The position numbers and the translations under genes are program-made. DNA of 13,894 bases from an uncultured Oscillospiraceae bacterium (GTDB lineage Bacteria > Bacillota > Clostridia > Oscillospirales > Oscillospiraceae), in assembly GCA_905234575.1 (NCBI GenBank), contig CAJOIG010000017.1:1-13894 (forward strand), given 5' to 3'. Of the stretch, positions 1-6,383 are shown piece after piece (position 1 is the first letter of the stretch; every line of letters starts with the position of its first letter). The notes under the pieces are model-generated. The model worked only from the letters and a program-made list of their open reading frames with translations, was not told the origin of the DNA and did not search any database.

Positions 1-1397
1 CCGCGGTCATAGATCTCGCCGTAGAACCGGGAGAACAGGCCCTGCAGGGCATTCGAGTGGATCTCCGAGAGATCGAGGCTGTCCGTCTGGGTGAAGTAGT
101 TGGTCTGGGGGCTGAACCAGTAGTCGCAGAAGTGGCCGAACTCGTGGGTCAGGGTGACGAGGTCGCTGCTGCCGCCCGTCAGCGAGGCGAACAAAAACGG
201 CGCATGATAATACAGGAGCATGGTGGTATAGGCCCCGTCGTACCGCCCGGAGGAGACGGGCGCGACGTCATAGAGCCCGCGCTCCGTCATGGCCTGCCAG
301 GGCTCGACCAGGCTCTCGTCGATCCGCGGCAGATACTCCCCGATGAGCGCAATGAGCTCCTCCCCGGAATAGGCGGGTTTTACGTCCGCGGCGTCGTAGT
401 ACAGGTCGGCGTAGTACAGATCGGCGTAGTATTCGCGGGCGATGGGCTTCACCGCGTCGCAGAAGCGCTGGGCGTCCTCGGTGGTGAAGTCCCGGGCGTA
501 GACCTGCTCGTAGGCGTAGTCGGCGTAGCTGTCATAGCCCGCGTCCCGGGCCTCCTGGGTCCAGAGCTCGACGAGCTCGATGTACACCGGGGCGATGGCC
601 TCCGCGACAGCGCGCTGCAGGCCCGCGTACACCGCAAGGTAGCCGTCGTAGTTCTCGTAAGCCAGGGCGTCGCCCCGGAAGCCGTTCAGCTCCTCGAAGG
701 TCCAGTCGTGCCCGCGGTAGGAGAAGGTCAGCCCGTCCAGGGTGTCGTAGAGGTCGTAGTACTCGTCCAGAAGCTCCAGCTCCCGCTCGTCCGCCGTGGC
801 GTCATAGGACTCGTCTGAATCGTACCAGCGGAACAGAGAGGCCGTGTCCCGGCCAACATGCGCCCGAAAATCGGAGGCAGCCTCCGTGTGCATCACGTCC
901 GAGCCGGCGGAGAGGAACGCGTCCTGGCACTCCGCCCACACGGAATTGATGTATGAATACTCATCCGCCCAATATTCATTCCGGAAATCGGCGTCATGTT
1001 CGAGCATTGCAATAACGGAAAGAGCGTCGATGAATAAAAATTCATCGTACATTCGGTCATACTGCGTGCAAAGTGCCTCCGCGTCCCCGGCCTCCGCCAG
1101 GGCGACGAGGTCCTTGGCGGCGGCATAGAAGCCCTCCGGGTCGTAATGGACGTACTCGATGTCGTCGTAGGGCAGCGTCTCCGCGCTCTCCCGGTCCGCC
1201 CGATAGGAGGCGGCCTCCACCGCGCGGAACACCGCTTGGATCGGGGCGTCCGGCTCCGGCGTCGGACGCGGCGCGGGCGTCACCGCCAGAACGTGGGCCG
1301 GCTCGGCCGTGGGCTCCGGCTGCGGCTCCGCGCCTCCGCCGAACAGCGCCCCGAGCGCCGCGAAGAAACTTAAAATAAAGGAAATGATCGCCGTCAT
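1..1397 (-). CDS. M3-family zinc metallopeptidase (oligoendopeptidase-like), C-terminus beyond window
   Basis: The frame is open from an ATG at 1397 to the left edge, giving 465 residues with no stop seen. HEFGH at residues 418-422 is the zinc-binding HExxH motif. SEIHSN, with Glu445 about 27 residues after the first His, fits the third metal ligand of the M3 (thimet oligopeptidase/PepF) family. Family members usually run 550-600 residues, so roughly 100 are missing. The N-terminus has a hydrophobic stretch (IISFILSFFAALGALF) followed by a Pro/Glu-rich linker, suggesting export or membrane tethering; no lipobox Cys is seen. GAGGAGG lies about 7 nt before the chosen ATG. An in-frame ATG at 1418 would add seven residues including two Arg, making a better signal peptide, but has a poorer ribosome binding site. 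The protein is rich in Tyr and Asp. It probably hydrolyses peptides near the cell surface; substrate unknown. It is divergent from the MATE gene. Confidence 0.85.
   Translation of the reverse strand, partial: MTAIISFILSFFAALGALFGGGAEPQPEPTAEPAHVLAVTPAPRPTPEPDAPIQAVFRAVEAASYRADRESAETLPYDDIEYVHYDPEGFYAAAKDLVALAEAGDAEALCTQYDRMYDEFLFIDALSVIAMLEHDADFRNEYWADEYSYINSVWAECQDAFLSAGSDVMHTEAASDFRAHVGRDTASLFRWYDSDESYDATADERELELLDEYYDLYDTLDGLTFSYRGHDWTFEELNGFRGDALAYENYDGYLAVYAGLQRAVAEAIAPVYIELVELWTQEARDAGYDSYADYAYEQVYARDFTTEDAQRFCDAVKPIAREYYADLYYADLYYDAADVKPAYSGEELIALIGEYLPRIDESLVEPWQAMTERGLYDVAPVSSGRYDGAYTTMLLYYHAPFLFASLTGGSSDLVTLTHEFGHFCDYWFSPQTNYFTQTDSLDLSEIHSNALQGLFSRFYGEIYDR
396..425 (-). repeat. Tandem 15-bp duplication inside the M3 peptidase gene
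   Basis: Two adjacent 15-bp units (396-410 and 411-425) differ at one base and are followed by a partial third unit. On the coding strand they duplicate an A-D-L-Y-Y motif within the segment reading YYADLYYADLYYDA. The reading frame is kept. It is probably a small slippage duplication in a helical part of the protein. Confidence 0.7.
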
Positions 1398-1453
1398 CGC
1401 GTTCCTCCTCTCCCCCATGGGCTTCGGTAACAGGGTTCCTGGATCGCCTATCC

Positions 1454-1483
1454 ATTATACATAAATTGGGTATCGTTTGTAAA
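1454..1483 (-). promoter_or_regulatory. Promoter of the M3 peptidase gene
   Basis: Read on the minus strand, TTTACA (1483-1478) and TATAAT (1459-1454) are separated by 18 nt. This is a near-consensus sigma-A promoter. Transcription would start near 1447, leaving a leader of about 50 nt before the ATG at 1397. No riboswitch-like structure is obvious in that leader. Confidence 0.7.
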
Positions 1484-1500
1484 GTGTGGAAAGATTATAG

Positions 1501-1526
1501 TTTACATAATTCTATACTTATATAAT
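1501..1526 (+). promoter_or_regulatory. Probable promoter region of the MATE gene
   Basis: The divergent intergenic gap is AT-rich. A perfect TATAAT lies at 1521-1526. The best -35 like box, TTTACA at 1501-1506, is only 14 nt upstream, which is short, so the exact -35 is uncertain. Transcription from this -10 box would start near 1533 and give a leader of about 30 nt to the ATG at 1564. Confidence 0.4.
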
Positions 1527-1563
1527 ATTGACACGGGTCCCGATCCATGATACATTGGCAGGC

Positions 1564-2970
1564 ATGAACACGGCATTTTTCAAGCGGTATATCGGGGACC
1601 GGGCCTTCTACCGCCGGGTCCTGGCGGTAGCGCTGCCCATCCTGCTCCAGAACCTGGTGACGAACTTCGTCTCCCTGCTGGACAATCTGATGGTCGGGCA
1701 GACCGGCACGGCCTCCATGAGCGGCGTCGCGGTGGCGGGGCAGCTTTTTTTCATCTTCAACCTCGTCGTTTTCGGTACGGTATCCGGGCCGGGCATCTTC
1801 TGCGCCCAGTTCTGGGGCGCGGAGGACGAGCGCGCGTTCAAGGCGGCGTTCCGCTATAAGCTGTTCTCCGCGCTGGCGCTGTGCCTTCTGTGCCTCGGGG
1901 CGTTCGCCCTGTGGGGACGGCCGCTCTGCGAGCTCTACCTCACCGGCGAGGAGGCGGACCGGCAGGCGGTGCTGGGCTGCGCCATGGACTACCTGCGCCT
2001 CATGCTCTGGGGCATGGTCCCGTACACGCTCTCGATGGTGTACGCCTCCACCCTGCGGGAGACGGGCCGGACCTTCGCGCCCATGGCCGCCTCCTGGACG
2101 GCGGTCGGCGTGAACCTCGCGCTGAACTGGATCCTCATCTTCGGCAGGCTCGGCGCGCCCGCCCTCGGCGTTCGCGGCGCCGCCATCGCCACGGTCATCT
2201 CCCGCTTCGTGGAGATGGGCGTCAACATGGTCTGGAGCCACCTCCGCCGGGACGAGGTCCTCTTCACCCGCCGGATGCTGGAGGGCTTCCCCTCCGGATG
2301 GCGGTTCATCGTCACGCTGGCAAAAAAGAGCGTGCCCCTCATGCTCAACGAGACCCTCTGGTGCGTCGGCATGGCGACACTCATGCAGATCTATTCCACC
2401 CGCGGCCTGGAGGTCGTGGCCGCGCTGAACATCGCCTATGTCCTGCTCGATCTGTTCAACGCCGCCTCCTTCTCCATCGGCACCACCATCGGGATCCTTG
2501 TGGGACAGGAGCTCGGCGCGGGTGAGCTGGAGCGTGCCCGGGAGACCGACCGCCGTCTCCTGGCGCTGGGCGTCTTCCTGGCCGCGTGCATCGGCGTCGT
2601 CATGCTGGCCGCCTCGGGGCTGTTCCCCCGGCTCTACAACACCACCCCCGCGATCCGGACCCTTGCCGCGCAGCTCATCCGCGTCATGGCCCTGGTCCTG
2701 CCCTTCGACACCTTCGCCGCCGGCTGCTACTTCACCATGCGCTCCGGGGGGAAGACCTTCGTGACCTTTCTGTTCGACAGCGTCTTTTCCTGGGTGGTGA
2801 ACGTGCCCGTGGCCTACGCCCTCGCCCATTGTACGGCGCTGCCCATCCTCCCGGTGTATGCCCTGAGCTCCTTCACCGTCCTCGCCAAGTGCCTCAGCGG
2901 CGCGGTGATGGTCCGCCGCGGCTACTGGATCAACCGGCTCTCCGGCAAGGACATGGGTTCGGCCTTGTAA
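1564..2970 (+). CDS. MATE-family multidrug/cation antiporter
   Basis: The product is 468 residues, typical for the MATE family, with about twelve hydrophobic segments throughout. Family-like sequences include LLDNLMVGQTG (residues 39-49), an early QFWGAEDE loop (82-89), and LGVRGAAIATVISR (201-214) at the start of a helix near the end of the first six-helix half. MATE proteins sit in the cytoplasmic membrane and expel drugs or organic cations in exchange for Na+ or H+; the substrate here cannot be read from sequence. I start at ATG 1564 because MNTAFFKRYIG begins like homologues. A TTG at 1528 would add 12 residues but overlaps promoter-like DNA. The ribosome binding site before 1564 (GGCAGG) is weak. 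The gene stands alone: a promoter region lies upstream and a new promoter follows downstream. Confidence 0.92.
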   Translation: MNTAFFKRYIGDRAFYRRVLAVALPILLQNLVTNFVSLLDNLMVGQTGTASMSGVAVAGQLFFIFNLVVFGTVSGPGIFCAQFWGAEDERAFKAAFRYKLFSALALCLLCLGAFALWGRPLCELYLTGEEADRQAVLGCAMDYLRLMLWGMVPYTLSMVYASTLRETGRTFAPMAASWTAVGVNLALNWILIFGRLGAPALGVRGAAIATVISRFVEMGVNMVWSHLRRDEVLFTRRMLEGFPSGWRFIVTLAKKSVPLMLNETLWCVGMATLMQIYSTRGLEVVAALNIAYVLLDLFNAASFSIGTTIGILVGQELGAGELERARETDRRLLALGVFLAACIGVVMLAASGLFPRLYNTTPAIRTLAAQLIRVMALVLPFDTFAAGCYFTMRSGGKTFVTFLFDSVFSWVVNVPVAYALAHCTALPILPVYALSSFTVLAKCLSGAVMVRRGYWINRLSGKDMGSAL

Positions 2971-2973
2971 TAT

Positions 2974-3006
2974 TTGTTATTAAATCGTAAATTTTAATAC
3001 AATTTT
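2974..3006 (+). terminator. Weak AT-rich stem-loop after the MATE gene
   Basis: TTGT-T-ATTAAA pairs with TTTAAT-ACAA, leaving one bulged T and a loop of about 8 nt, and is followed by TTTT. The stem is almost all A-T, so it is at best a weak intrinsic terminator. It sits directly upstream of the next promoter. Confidence 0.3.
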
Positions 3007-3008
3007 GA

Positions 3009-3037
3009 TTGACTTTGCGCCAAGCACGCCGTATAAT
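3009..3037 (+). promoter_or_regulatory. Strong promoter of the surface-protein gene
   Basis: TTGACT (3009-3014) and TATAAT (3032-3037) are separated by exactly 17 nt, a near-perfect housekeeping promoter. Transcription would start near 3044, giving a leader of about 50 nt that ends in GGGAGG (3079-3084), 8 nt before the ATG. The protein is therefore probably well expressed. Confidence 0.8.
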
Positions 3038-3092
3038 AACAATGTATCTTCCTGTATACATACTGTCAGACAAAGATCGGGAGGTAATCCTT

Positions 3093-4889
3093 ATGAACCG
3101 TACAATCCGTGTGATCCTGGCGCTGGCGCTGGTGTTCTGCCTGGTCGGCACGCTGGGCGTTACCGCTCTCGCGGAGGGCGAGAACGAACTGACTCTCATC
3201 GTTACCGGCGGCACCGGCAGCGCTCTCGGCGGGGATGGCCCCAACTTCGCCGCCGCCGCCGCTCTGCGTGATACATACGTCAAAAGCGAGACCGACAGTC
3301 CCGTCCTGCTGGTGGACGCGGGCGGCTTCCTGCCCGGCGCCGCCGCGGTCATGACGGCCGCCAAGTACGACCTCATCGTACCCGAAGAGCCTCTGACCGA
3401 CTGGGACATCACAAGCATCTCCATGGGCGTTTCCGGCCTGAGCGCCGGCGTCGTATTCGACAAAAACGGCCTGCAGATCGCCTTCGTAGGCGTCGTGCCC
3501 ATGGGCGTGCAGAACGCCGACGAGTACTACGGCAACATCCAGGCGGCCGTCACTGCCGCCCGTGACCGCGGCGTGAGCTACGTCATCATCCTGGGTCTTG
3601 TGGACGACGCCGCGGCGCTCATCGAGCGCGTCGCCGGCATCGACGCCATCCTGACCTATGGCCCGGAGGCCTCTGTCAAGACGCTGCCCGAGACCGTCGA
3701 GGAGGAGCCCGCCGAGGAGACCGAGACCGAGGAGGTCGAGGAGAACAGCGAGGAGGCGGAGTCCGAGAAGGAAGAGCCCGCCGGCACCATGATCCTCACC
3801 GTCGGCGAGAAGTTCGGCACCCTGGGCGTCGTCACCATCAAGGCCGACGGCATCACCGCCGAGAACCTCGACGCCGAGAAGCTCGCGGAGAAGGAGCTCT
3901 CCCTGAGCGACGCCATCCTGACCCTTGAGACCGCCGTGAGCGCCGCCATTCCCGAGGAGGAGTCTGTCGAGGAGACCGAGATCGAGGAGACCGAGACCGA
4001 GGCGACCGAGACCGAAGAGACCGAGGAGAACGGCGAGGAGGCGGAGTCCGAGAACGAAGAGCCCGCCGCCGACACCGAGACGGAAGCCCCCGCTGCGGAC
4101 GGCGCAGAGGAGAACGCGGAAGCCGCAGAGACCGAGACCGTTGAGGAAACGGAGACCGAGGCCGAGGAGCCTGCCGCCGACGCGGAGCAGACCTCCGAGC
4201 CGGAGAACACCGAGGCGGCCGAGAATACCGAGAGCACCGAATCCGCCGAGGCGGAGACGAACGCCGCGCCCGTGGAGCCGACGCCCGTTGTTGACCCCGC
4301 CAGCGAGACGGACGCCCCCGCCGAGCAGACCGCGGAAACCGAGTCGGAGCCGGCCGCGAACGCCGCGGAGCCCGAGACCGTCGTCTGGGACGGCGAGCCC
4401 GAGCAGACCGACTCCCCCACCGACTACGAGAAGAGCTACGACGATCTGCAGCTCGTGTTCGAGCATCCCGTCGAGTCCGTCAAGGTCGGCGACCGTGAGT
4501 TCGAGGCCAAGTACTACGACAAGTCCGAGGACGGCAAGACCATCAAGATCCACGCCGACGTGCTGAATGGTTGGACGAACGCCACCTACAGCTTCGTGTT
4601 CCACTTCTCCGACGGCGCGGAGGACAAGGAGGTCCGGGTCGAGATCTCCGGCACGGCACCCGCCGCTGCCACCCCGACGCCCACCCCCACGCCGACCGCG
4701 ACTCCCACCCCGACGCCCGCACCCACCGCGACGCCCGTCCCGGCAAAGAGCGCCGGCAACTCCCCCTCCACCGGCGACACCAGCCCCATCCTGCTGTATG
4801 TGATCCTGCTGGCGGTCCTCGTGGTCGCTCTCGTGGTGGTCATCGTGCTGGTGGTCCGCAAGAACAAGCGGAACGCGAAGCAGGATTGA
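3093..4889 (+). CDS. Wall-anchored acidic surface protein with a degenerate 5'-nucleotidase-like domain
   Basis: 598 residues. A signal peptide (1-27) ends ALA/EG. Residues 32-195 and 231-252 follow the layout of the 5'-nucleotidase/metallophosphatase fold: LTLIV, LLVDAGGFLPG (72-82), GLQIAFVGV (126-134), VAGIDAIL (180-187), LTVGEKFGTLGVVTI (235-249). All expected metal-ligand motifs are replaced (see findings), so catalysis is unlikely. A Glu/Thr-rich segment (about 201-230) replaces the loop after the last metal motif. A long Glu/Ala/Thr-rich low-complexity stretch (287-440) leads to a small beta-rich domain (about 445-520), a Thr-Pro spacer (527-550), the sortase-like signal SPSTGD (557-562), a membrane span (566-588) and a basic tail. 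It should be displayed on the wall by a sortase. Role unknown: binding, scaffolding or adhesion are possible. Start chosen by ribosome binding site and signal peptide. The gene appears monocistronic. Confidence 0.88.
   Translation: MNRTIRVILALALVFCLVGTLGVTALAEGENELTLIVTGGTGSALGGDGPNFAAAAALRDTYVKSETDSPVLLVDAGGFLPGAAAVMTAAKYDLIVPEEPLTDWDITSISMGVSGLSAGVVFDKNGLQIAFVGVVPMGVQNADEYYGNIQAAVTAARDRGVSYVIILGLVDDAAALIERVAGIDAILTYGPEASVKTLPETVEEEPAEETETEEVEENSEEAESEKEEPAGTMILTVGEKFGTLGVVTIKADGITAENLDAEKLAEKELSLSDAILTLETAVSAAIPEEESVEETEIEETETEATETEETEENGEEAESENEEPAADTETEAPAADGAEENAEAAETETVEETETEAEEPAADAEQTSEPENTEAAENTESTESAEAETNAAPVEPTPVVDPASETDAPAEQTAETESEPAANAAEPETVVWDGEPEQTDSPTDYEKSYDDLQLVFEHPVESVKVGDREFEAKYYDKSEDGKTIKIHADVLNGWTNATYSFVFHFSDGAEDKEVRVEISGTAPAAATPTPTPTPTATPTPTPAPTATPVPAKSAGNSPSTGDTSPILLYVILLAVLVVALVVVIVLVVRKNKRNAKQD
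3731..4068 (+). repeat. Duplicated Glu-rich segment within the surface-protein gene
   Basis: Bases 3731-3782 and 4017-4068 are direct copies, with 4 differences over 52 positions, 286 bp apart. They encode EENSEEAESEKEEPA and EENGEEAESENEEPA. One copy lies in the loop of the nucleotidase-like domain and the other in the low-complexity linker, so the linker probably grew by internal duplication. Confidence 0.75.
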
Positions 4890-4912
4890 TCCCCCTCACA
4901 ATCGAATAACCG

Positions 4913-4947
4913 ATCCCCGGCAGAGCCAAAGCTCCGCCGGGGATTTT
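4913..4947 (+). terminator. Intrinsic terminator of the surface-protein gene (hairpin copy 1)
   Basis: ATCCCCGGC pairs with GCCGGGGAT, then after one A/C mismatch GAGC pairs with GCTC around a CAAA loop. A TTTT run follows. It starts 24 nt after the stop codon. The 32-nt hairpin (4913-4944) recurs base for base at 5062-5093. Its end runs directly into the palindrome of the dispersed repeat. Confidence 0.75.
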
Positions 4948-5051
4948 GTCAAAGAAGTCTTTGACAAAATGATATATCGTATTCGAGGCGGGTCTGGACC
5001 CCCTCGAGCTCCCCCGCTGCTCTGTGATCCGGCAGAAAAGCGTCGTTTTTG
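4943..5051 (-). repeat. Dispersed intergenic repeat, copy B (inverted relative to 13687-13794)
   Basis: Read on the minus strand, a body of about 70 bp (from AAAAACGACGC near 5051 to GCCTCGAAT at 4981) matches 13687-13756 with only a few substitutions and one small indel. After a diverged spacer of about 10 bp it ends in a perfect stem-loop, 13+2+13 nt at 4943-4970, with the core TTTGTCAAAGA / TCTTTGACAAA. It lies between two convergent genes. It is not coding and is probably a REP- or MITE-like short interspersed element. Confidence 0.8.
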
Positions 5052-5061
5052 GGCAGTCTGA

Positions 5062-5100
5062 ATCCCCGGCAGAGCCAAAGCTCCGCCGGGGATGTTTTTT
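5062..5100 (+). terminator. Second, identical hairpin with T-run (hairpin copy 2)
   Basis: Positions 5062-5093 are identical to the hairpin at 4913-4944. Here it is followed by TG and six T's (5095-5100), a better termination signal for plus-strand transcription than the first copy. The two copies bracket the dispersed repeat, and together they form a double barrier just before the convergent ABC operon ends at 5110. On the minus strand no T-run follows, so it is not an obvious terminator for the ABC operon. Confidence 0.65.
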
Positions 5101-5109
5101 GTTCGCTGT

Positions 5110-6372
5110 TTATTCGACGGTCGGCCGCACAGAGGGAAGGCGAACAAAGCCATGGGCGCTGGTGCTCCACACCGGCGGGCCGATCCGCTCGAACCGGAAG
5201 GCCCGGGTGATGTGATCCAGCATGACCGGACGACCGATCTCGTCCGCGCGGAACAGGCCGATGCTCGCGTAAAACACGCCCCGGGCGATGAGGTCGAGAG
5301 GCAGGGACACGCGGATCGTCCGCTCCCCCGGGGAAAGGCTCATCGGCTCCGACCAGCTCGTGCCGAGACCCACGTCCGCGTCCGTCCGCAGGGTGACGCG
5401 CAGCCGCACGTCCGCCAGGGGCCGATCCACGTCCGCCCTCAGGCAGAGGCGGAGCGCCTCACCCTCGGCATAGACCGGGGTGATCTTGTCCTCCAGCGTC
5501 AGCCGCCGCATCCGCAGACCGGTATCGCCAAGGCTTCTCGACCGGGGCTTGTCGTCCAGGGACGTATCCACCTCGTTTTCCCCGAGGCCGCGGTCCATGT
5601 AGGCCGCGATGCCCTCCTCTACGTCGCCGTCGTGGATCACCCGTCCGGCGTCCAGCACGACGCAGCGCCCGCAGAGCCGGCGGATGGTGTTCATGTTGTG
5701 GCTGACGTAGAGGACGGTGCGCCCCTCCTCCTCCGCCGCCCGACGCATGGTATCGAGGCATTTCTGCTGGAAGGCCATGTCCCCCACGGCCAGGACCTCG
5801 TCCAGGATCATGATCTCGCTCTGCAGATGCGCCGCCACGGCAAAGGCGAGCTTCACATACATCCCGGAGGAATACCGCTTGACCGGGGTGTCGATGAACT
5901 CCCGGACCTCGGAAAAATCGATGATCTGCTCGAGCTTGGCGTCGATCTCCGCCCGGGACATGCCCAGGATCGCGCCGTTCATGTAAATGTTCTCCCGCCC
6001 GGTCATCTCCCGGTGGAAGCCCGTGCCGACCTCCAGCATGGAGGACACCCGGCCCCAGATCTCGATCTCCCCCTCGGTGGGGGCGGTGACCCGGGAGAGC
6101 AGCTTCAGGAGCGTGGATTTCCCGGCGCCGTTCGCACCGATGATGCCGACCCGCTCGCCCCGCTGAATGGTAAGGTCGATGCCGTCCAGCGCCCAGAAGG
6201 TCTGGCCGGCGAGGCGCGGGTCCGCGCCGATGCGGAGGTTCGGGTCCTCCCGGCCCCGCTTTTTGGCCCACCAGGACTGGAGCTCCGCCTGGAGCGTGCG
6301 TCCGCCGATGGAGCCCAGGCGGTACTGCTTTTTCACGCCGGAGAGCCGGATGGCGATGTTCTTCTCGTCCAT
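5110..6372 (-). CDS. ABC transporter ATPase, Wzt/TagH type (polysaccharide or teichoic acid export)
   Basis: 420 residues. Walker A GANGAGKST (79-87), signature SSGM within YSSGMYVKL (167-175), Walker B IMILDEV (187-193) and the H-loop SHN (His225) are all intact, so it should hydrolyse ATP. Phrases such as SSMLEVGTGFHREMTGRENIY (split at 110-130) and the insertion before the A-loop are typical of exporters of O-antigen, capsule and wall teichoic acid. The C-terminal part (about 285-400) is a beta-rich extension like the carbohydrate-recognition domain of Wzt, which in studied systems reads the end of the finished glycan. It works in the cytoplasm on the permease encoded just upstream (11-nt gap). 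GAGGAGG before the ATG overlaps the permease stop. It is the last gene of a four-gene operon, with no glycan-synthesis gene beside it. Confidence 0.92.
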   Translation of the reverse strand: MDEKNIAIRLSGVKKQYRLGSIGGRTLQAELQSWWAKKRGREDPNLRIGADPRLAGQTFWALDGIDLTIQRGERVGIIGANGAGKSTLLKLLSRVTAPTEGEIEIWGRVSSMLEVGTGFHREMTGRENIYMNGAILGMSRAEIDAKLEQIIDFSEVREFIDTPVKRYSSGMYVKLAFAVAAHLQSEIMILDEVLAVGDMAFQQKCLDTMRRAAEEEGRTVLYVSHNMNTIRRLCGRCVVLDAGRVIHDGDVEEGIAAYMDRGLGENEVDTSLDDKPRSRSLGDTGLRMRRLTLEDKITPVYAEGEALRLCLRADVDRPLADVRLRVTLRTDADVGLGTSWSEPMSLSPGERTIRVSLPLDLIARGVFYASIGLFRADEIGRPVMLDHITRAFRFERIGPPVWSTSAHGFVRLPSVRPTVE

Positions 6373-6383
6373 ACTGCGCCTCC

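Noticed and set aside
1528..1556. TTGACA-17-TACATT as the MATE promoter
   Set aside because: The match is fair, but transcription would begin at about 1563, directly before the ATG, leaving no leader. The upstream TATAAT is the more reasonable choice. Leaderless expression is not excluded.
3066..4604. 512-residue open frame on the minus strand opposite the surface protein
   Set aside because: Its Leu/Gly-rich low-complexity translation is the shadow of the Glu/Ala/Thr codons of the real gene. It has no ribosome binding site or family features.
4913..5093. Hairpin pair with spacer as a CRISPR-like array
   Set aside because: Only two units, each a perfect terminator-type hairpin with T-runs, and no cas genes. 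They are terminators around an interspersed repeat.
5024..5215. Small open frames running through the repeat and its neighbourhood
   Set aside because: A similar short peptide can be read from both repeat copies, but only because the DNA is repeated. There is no ribosome binding site, and the frames run into unrelated sequence at each place.
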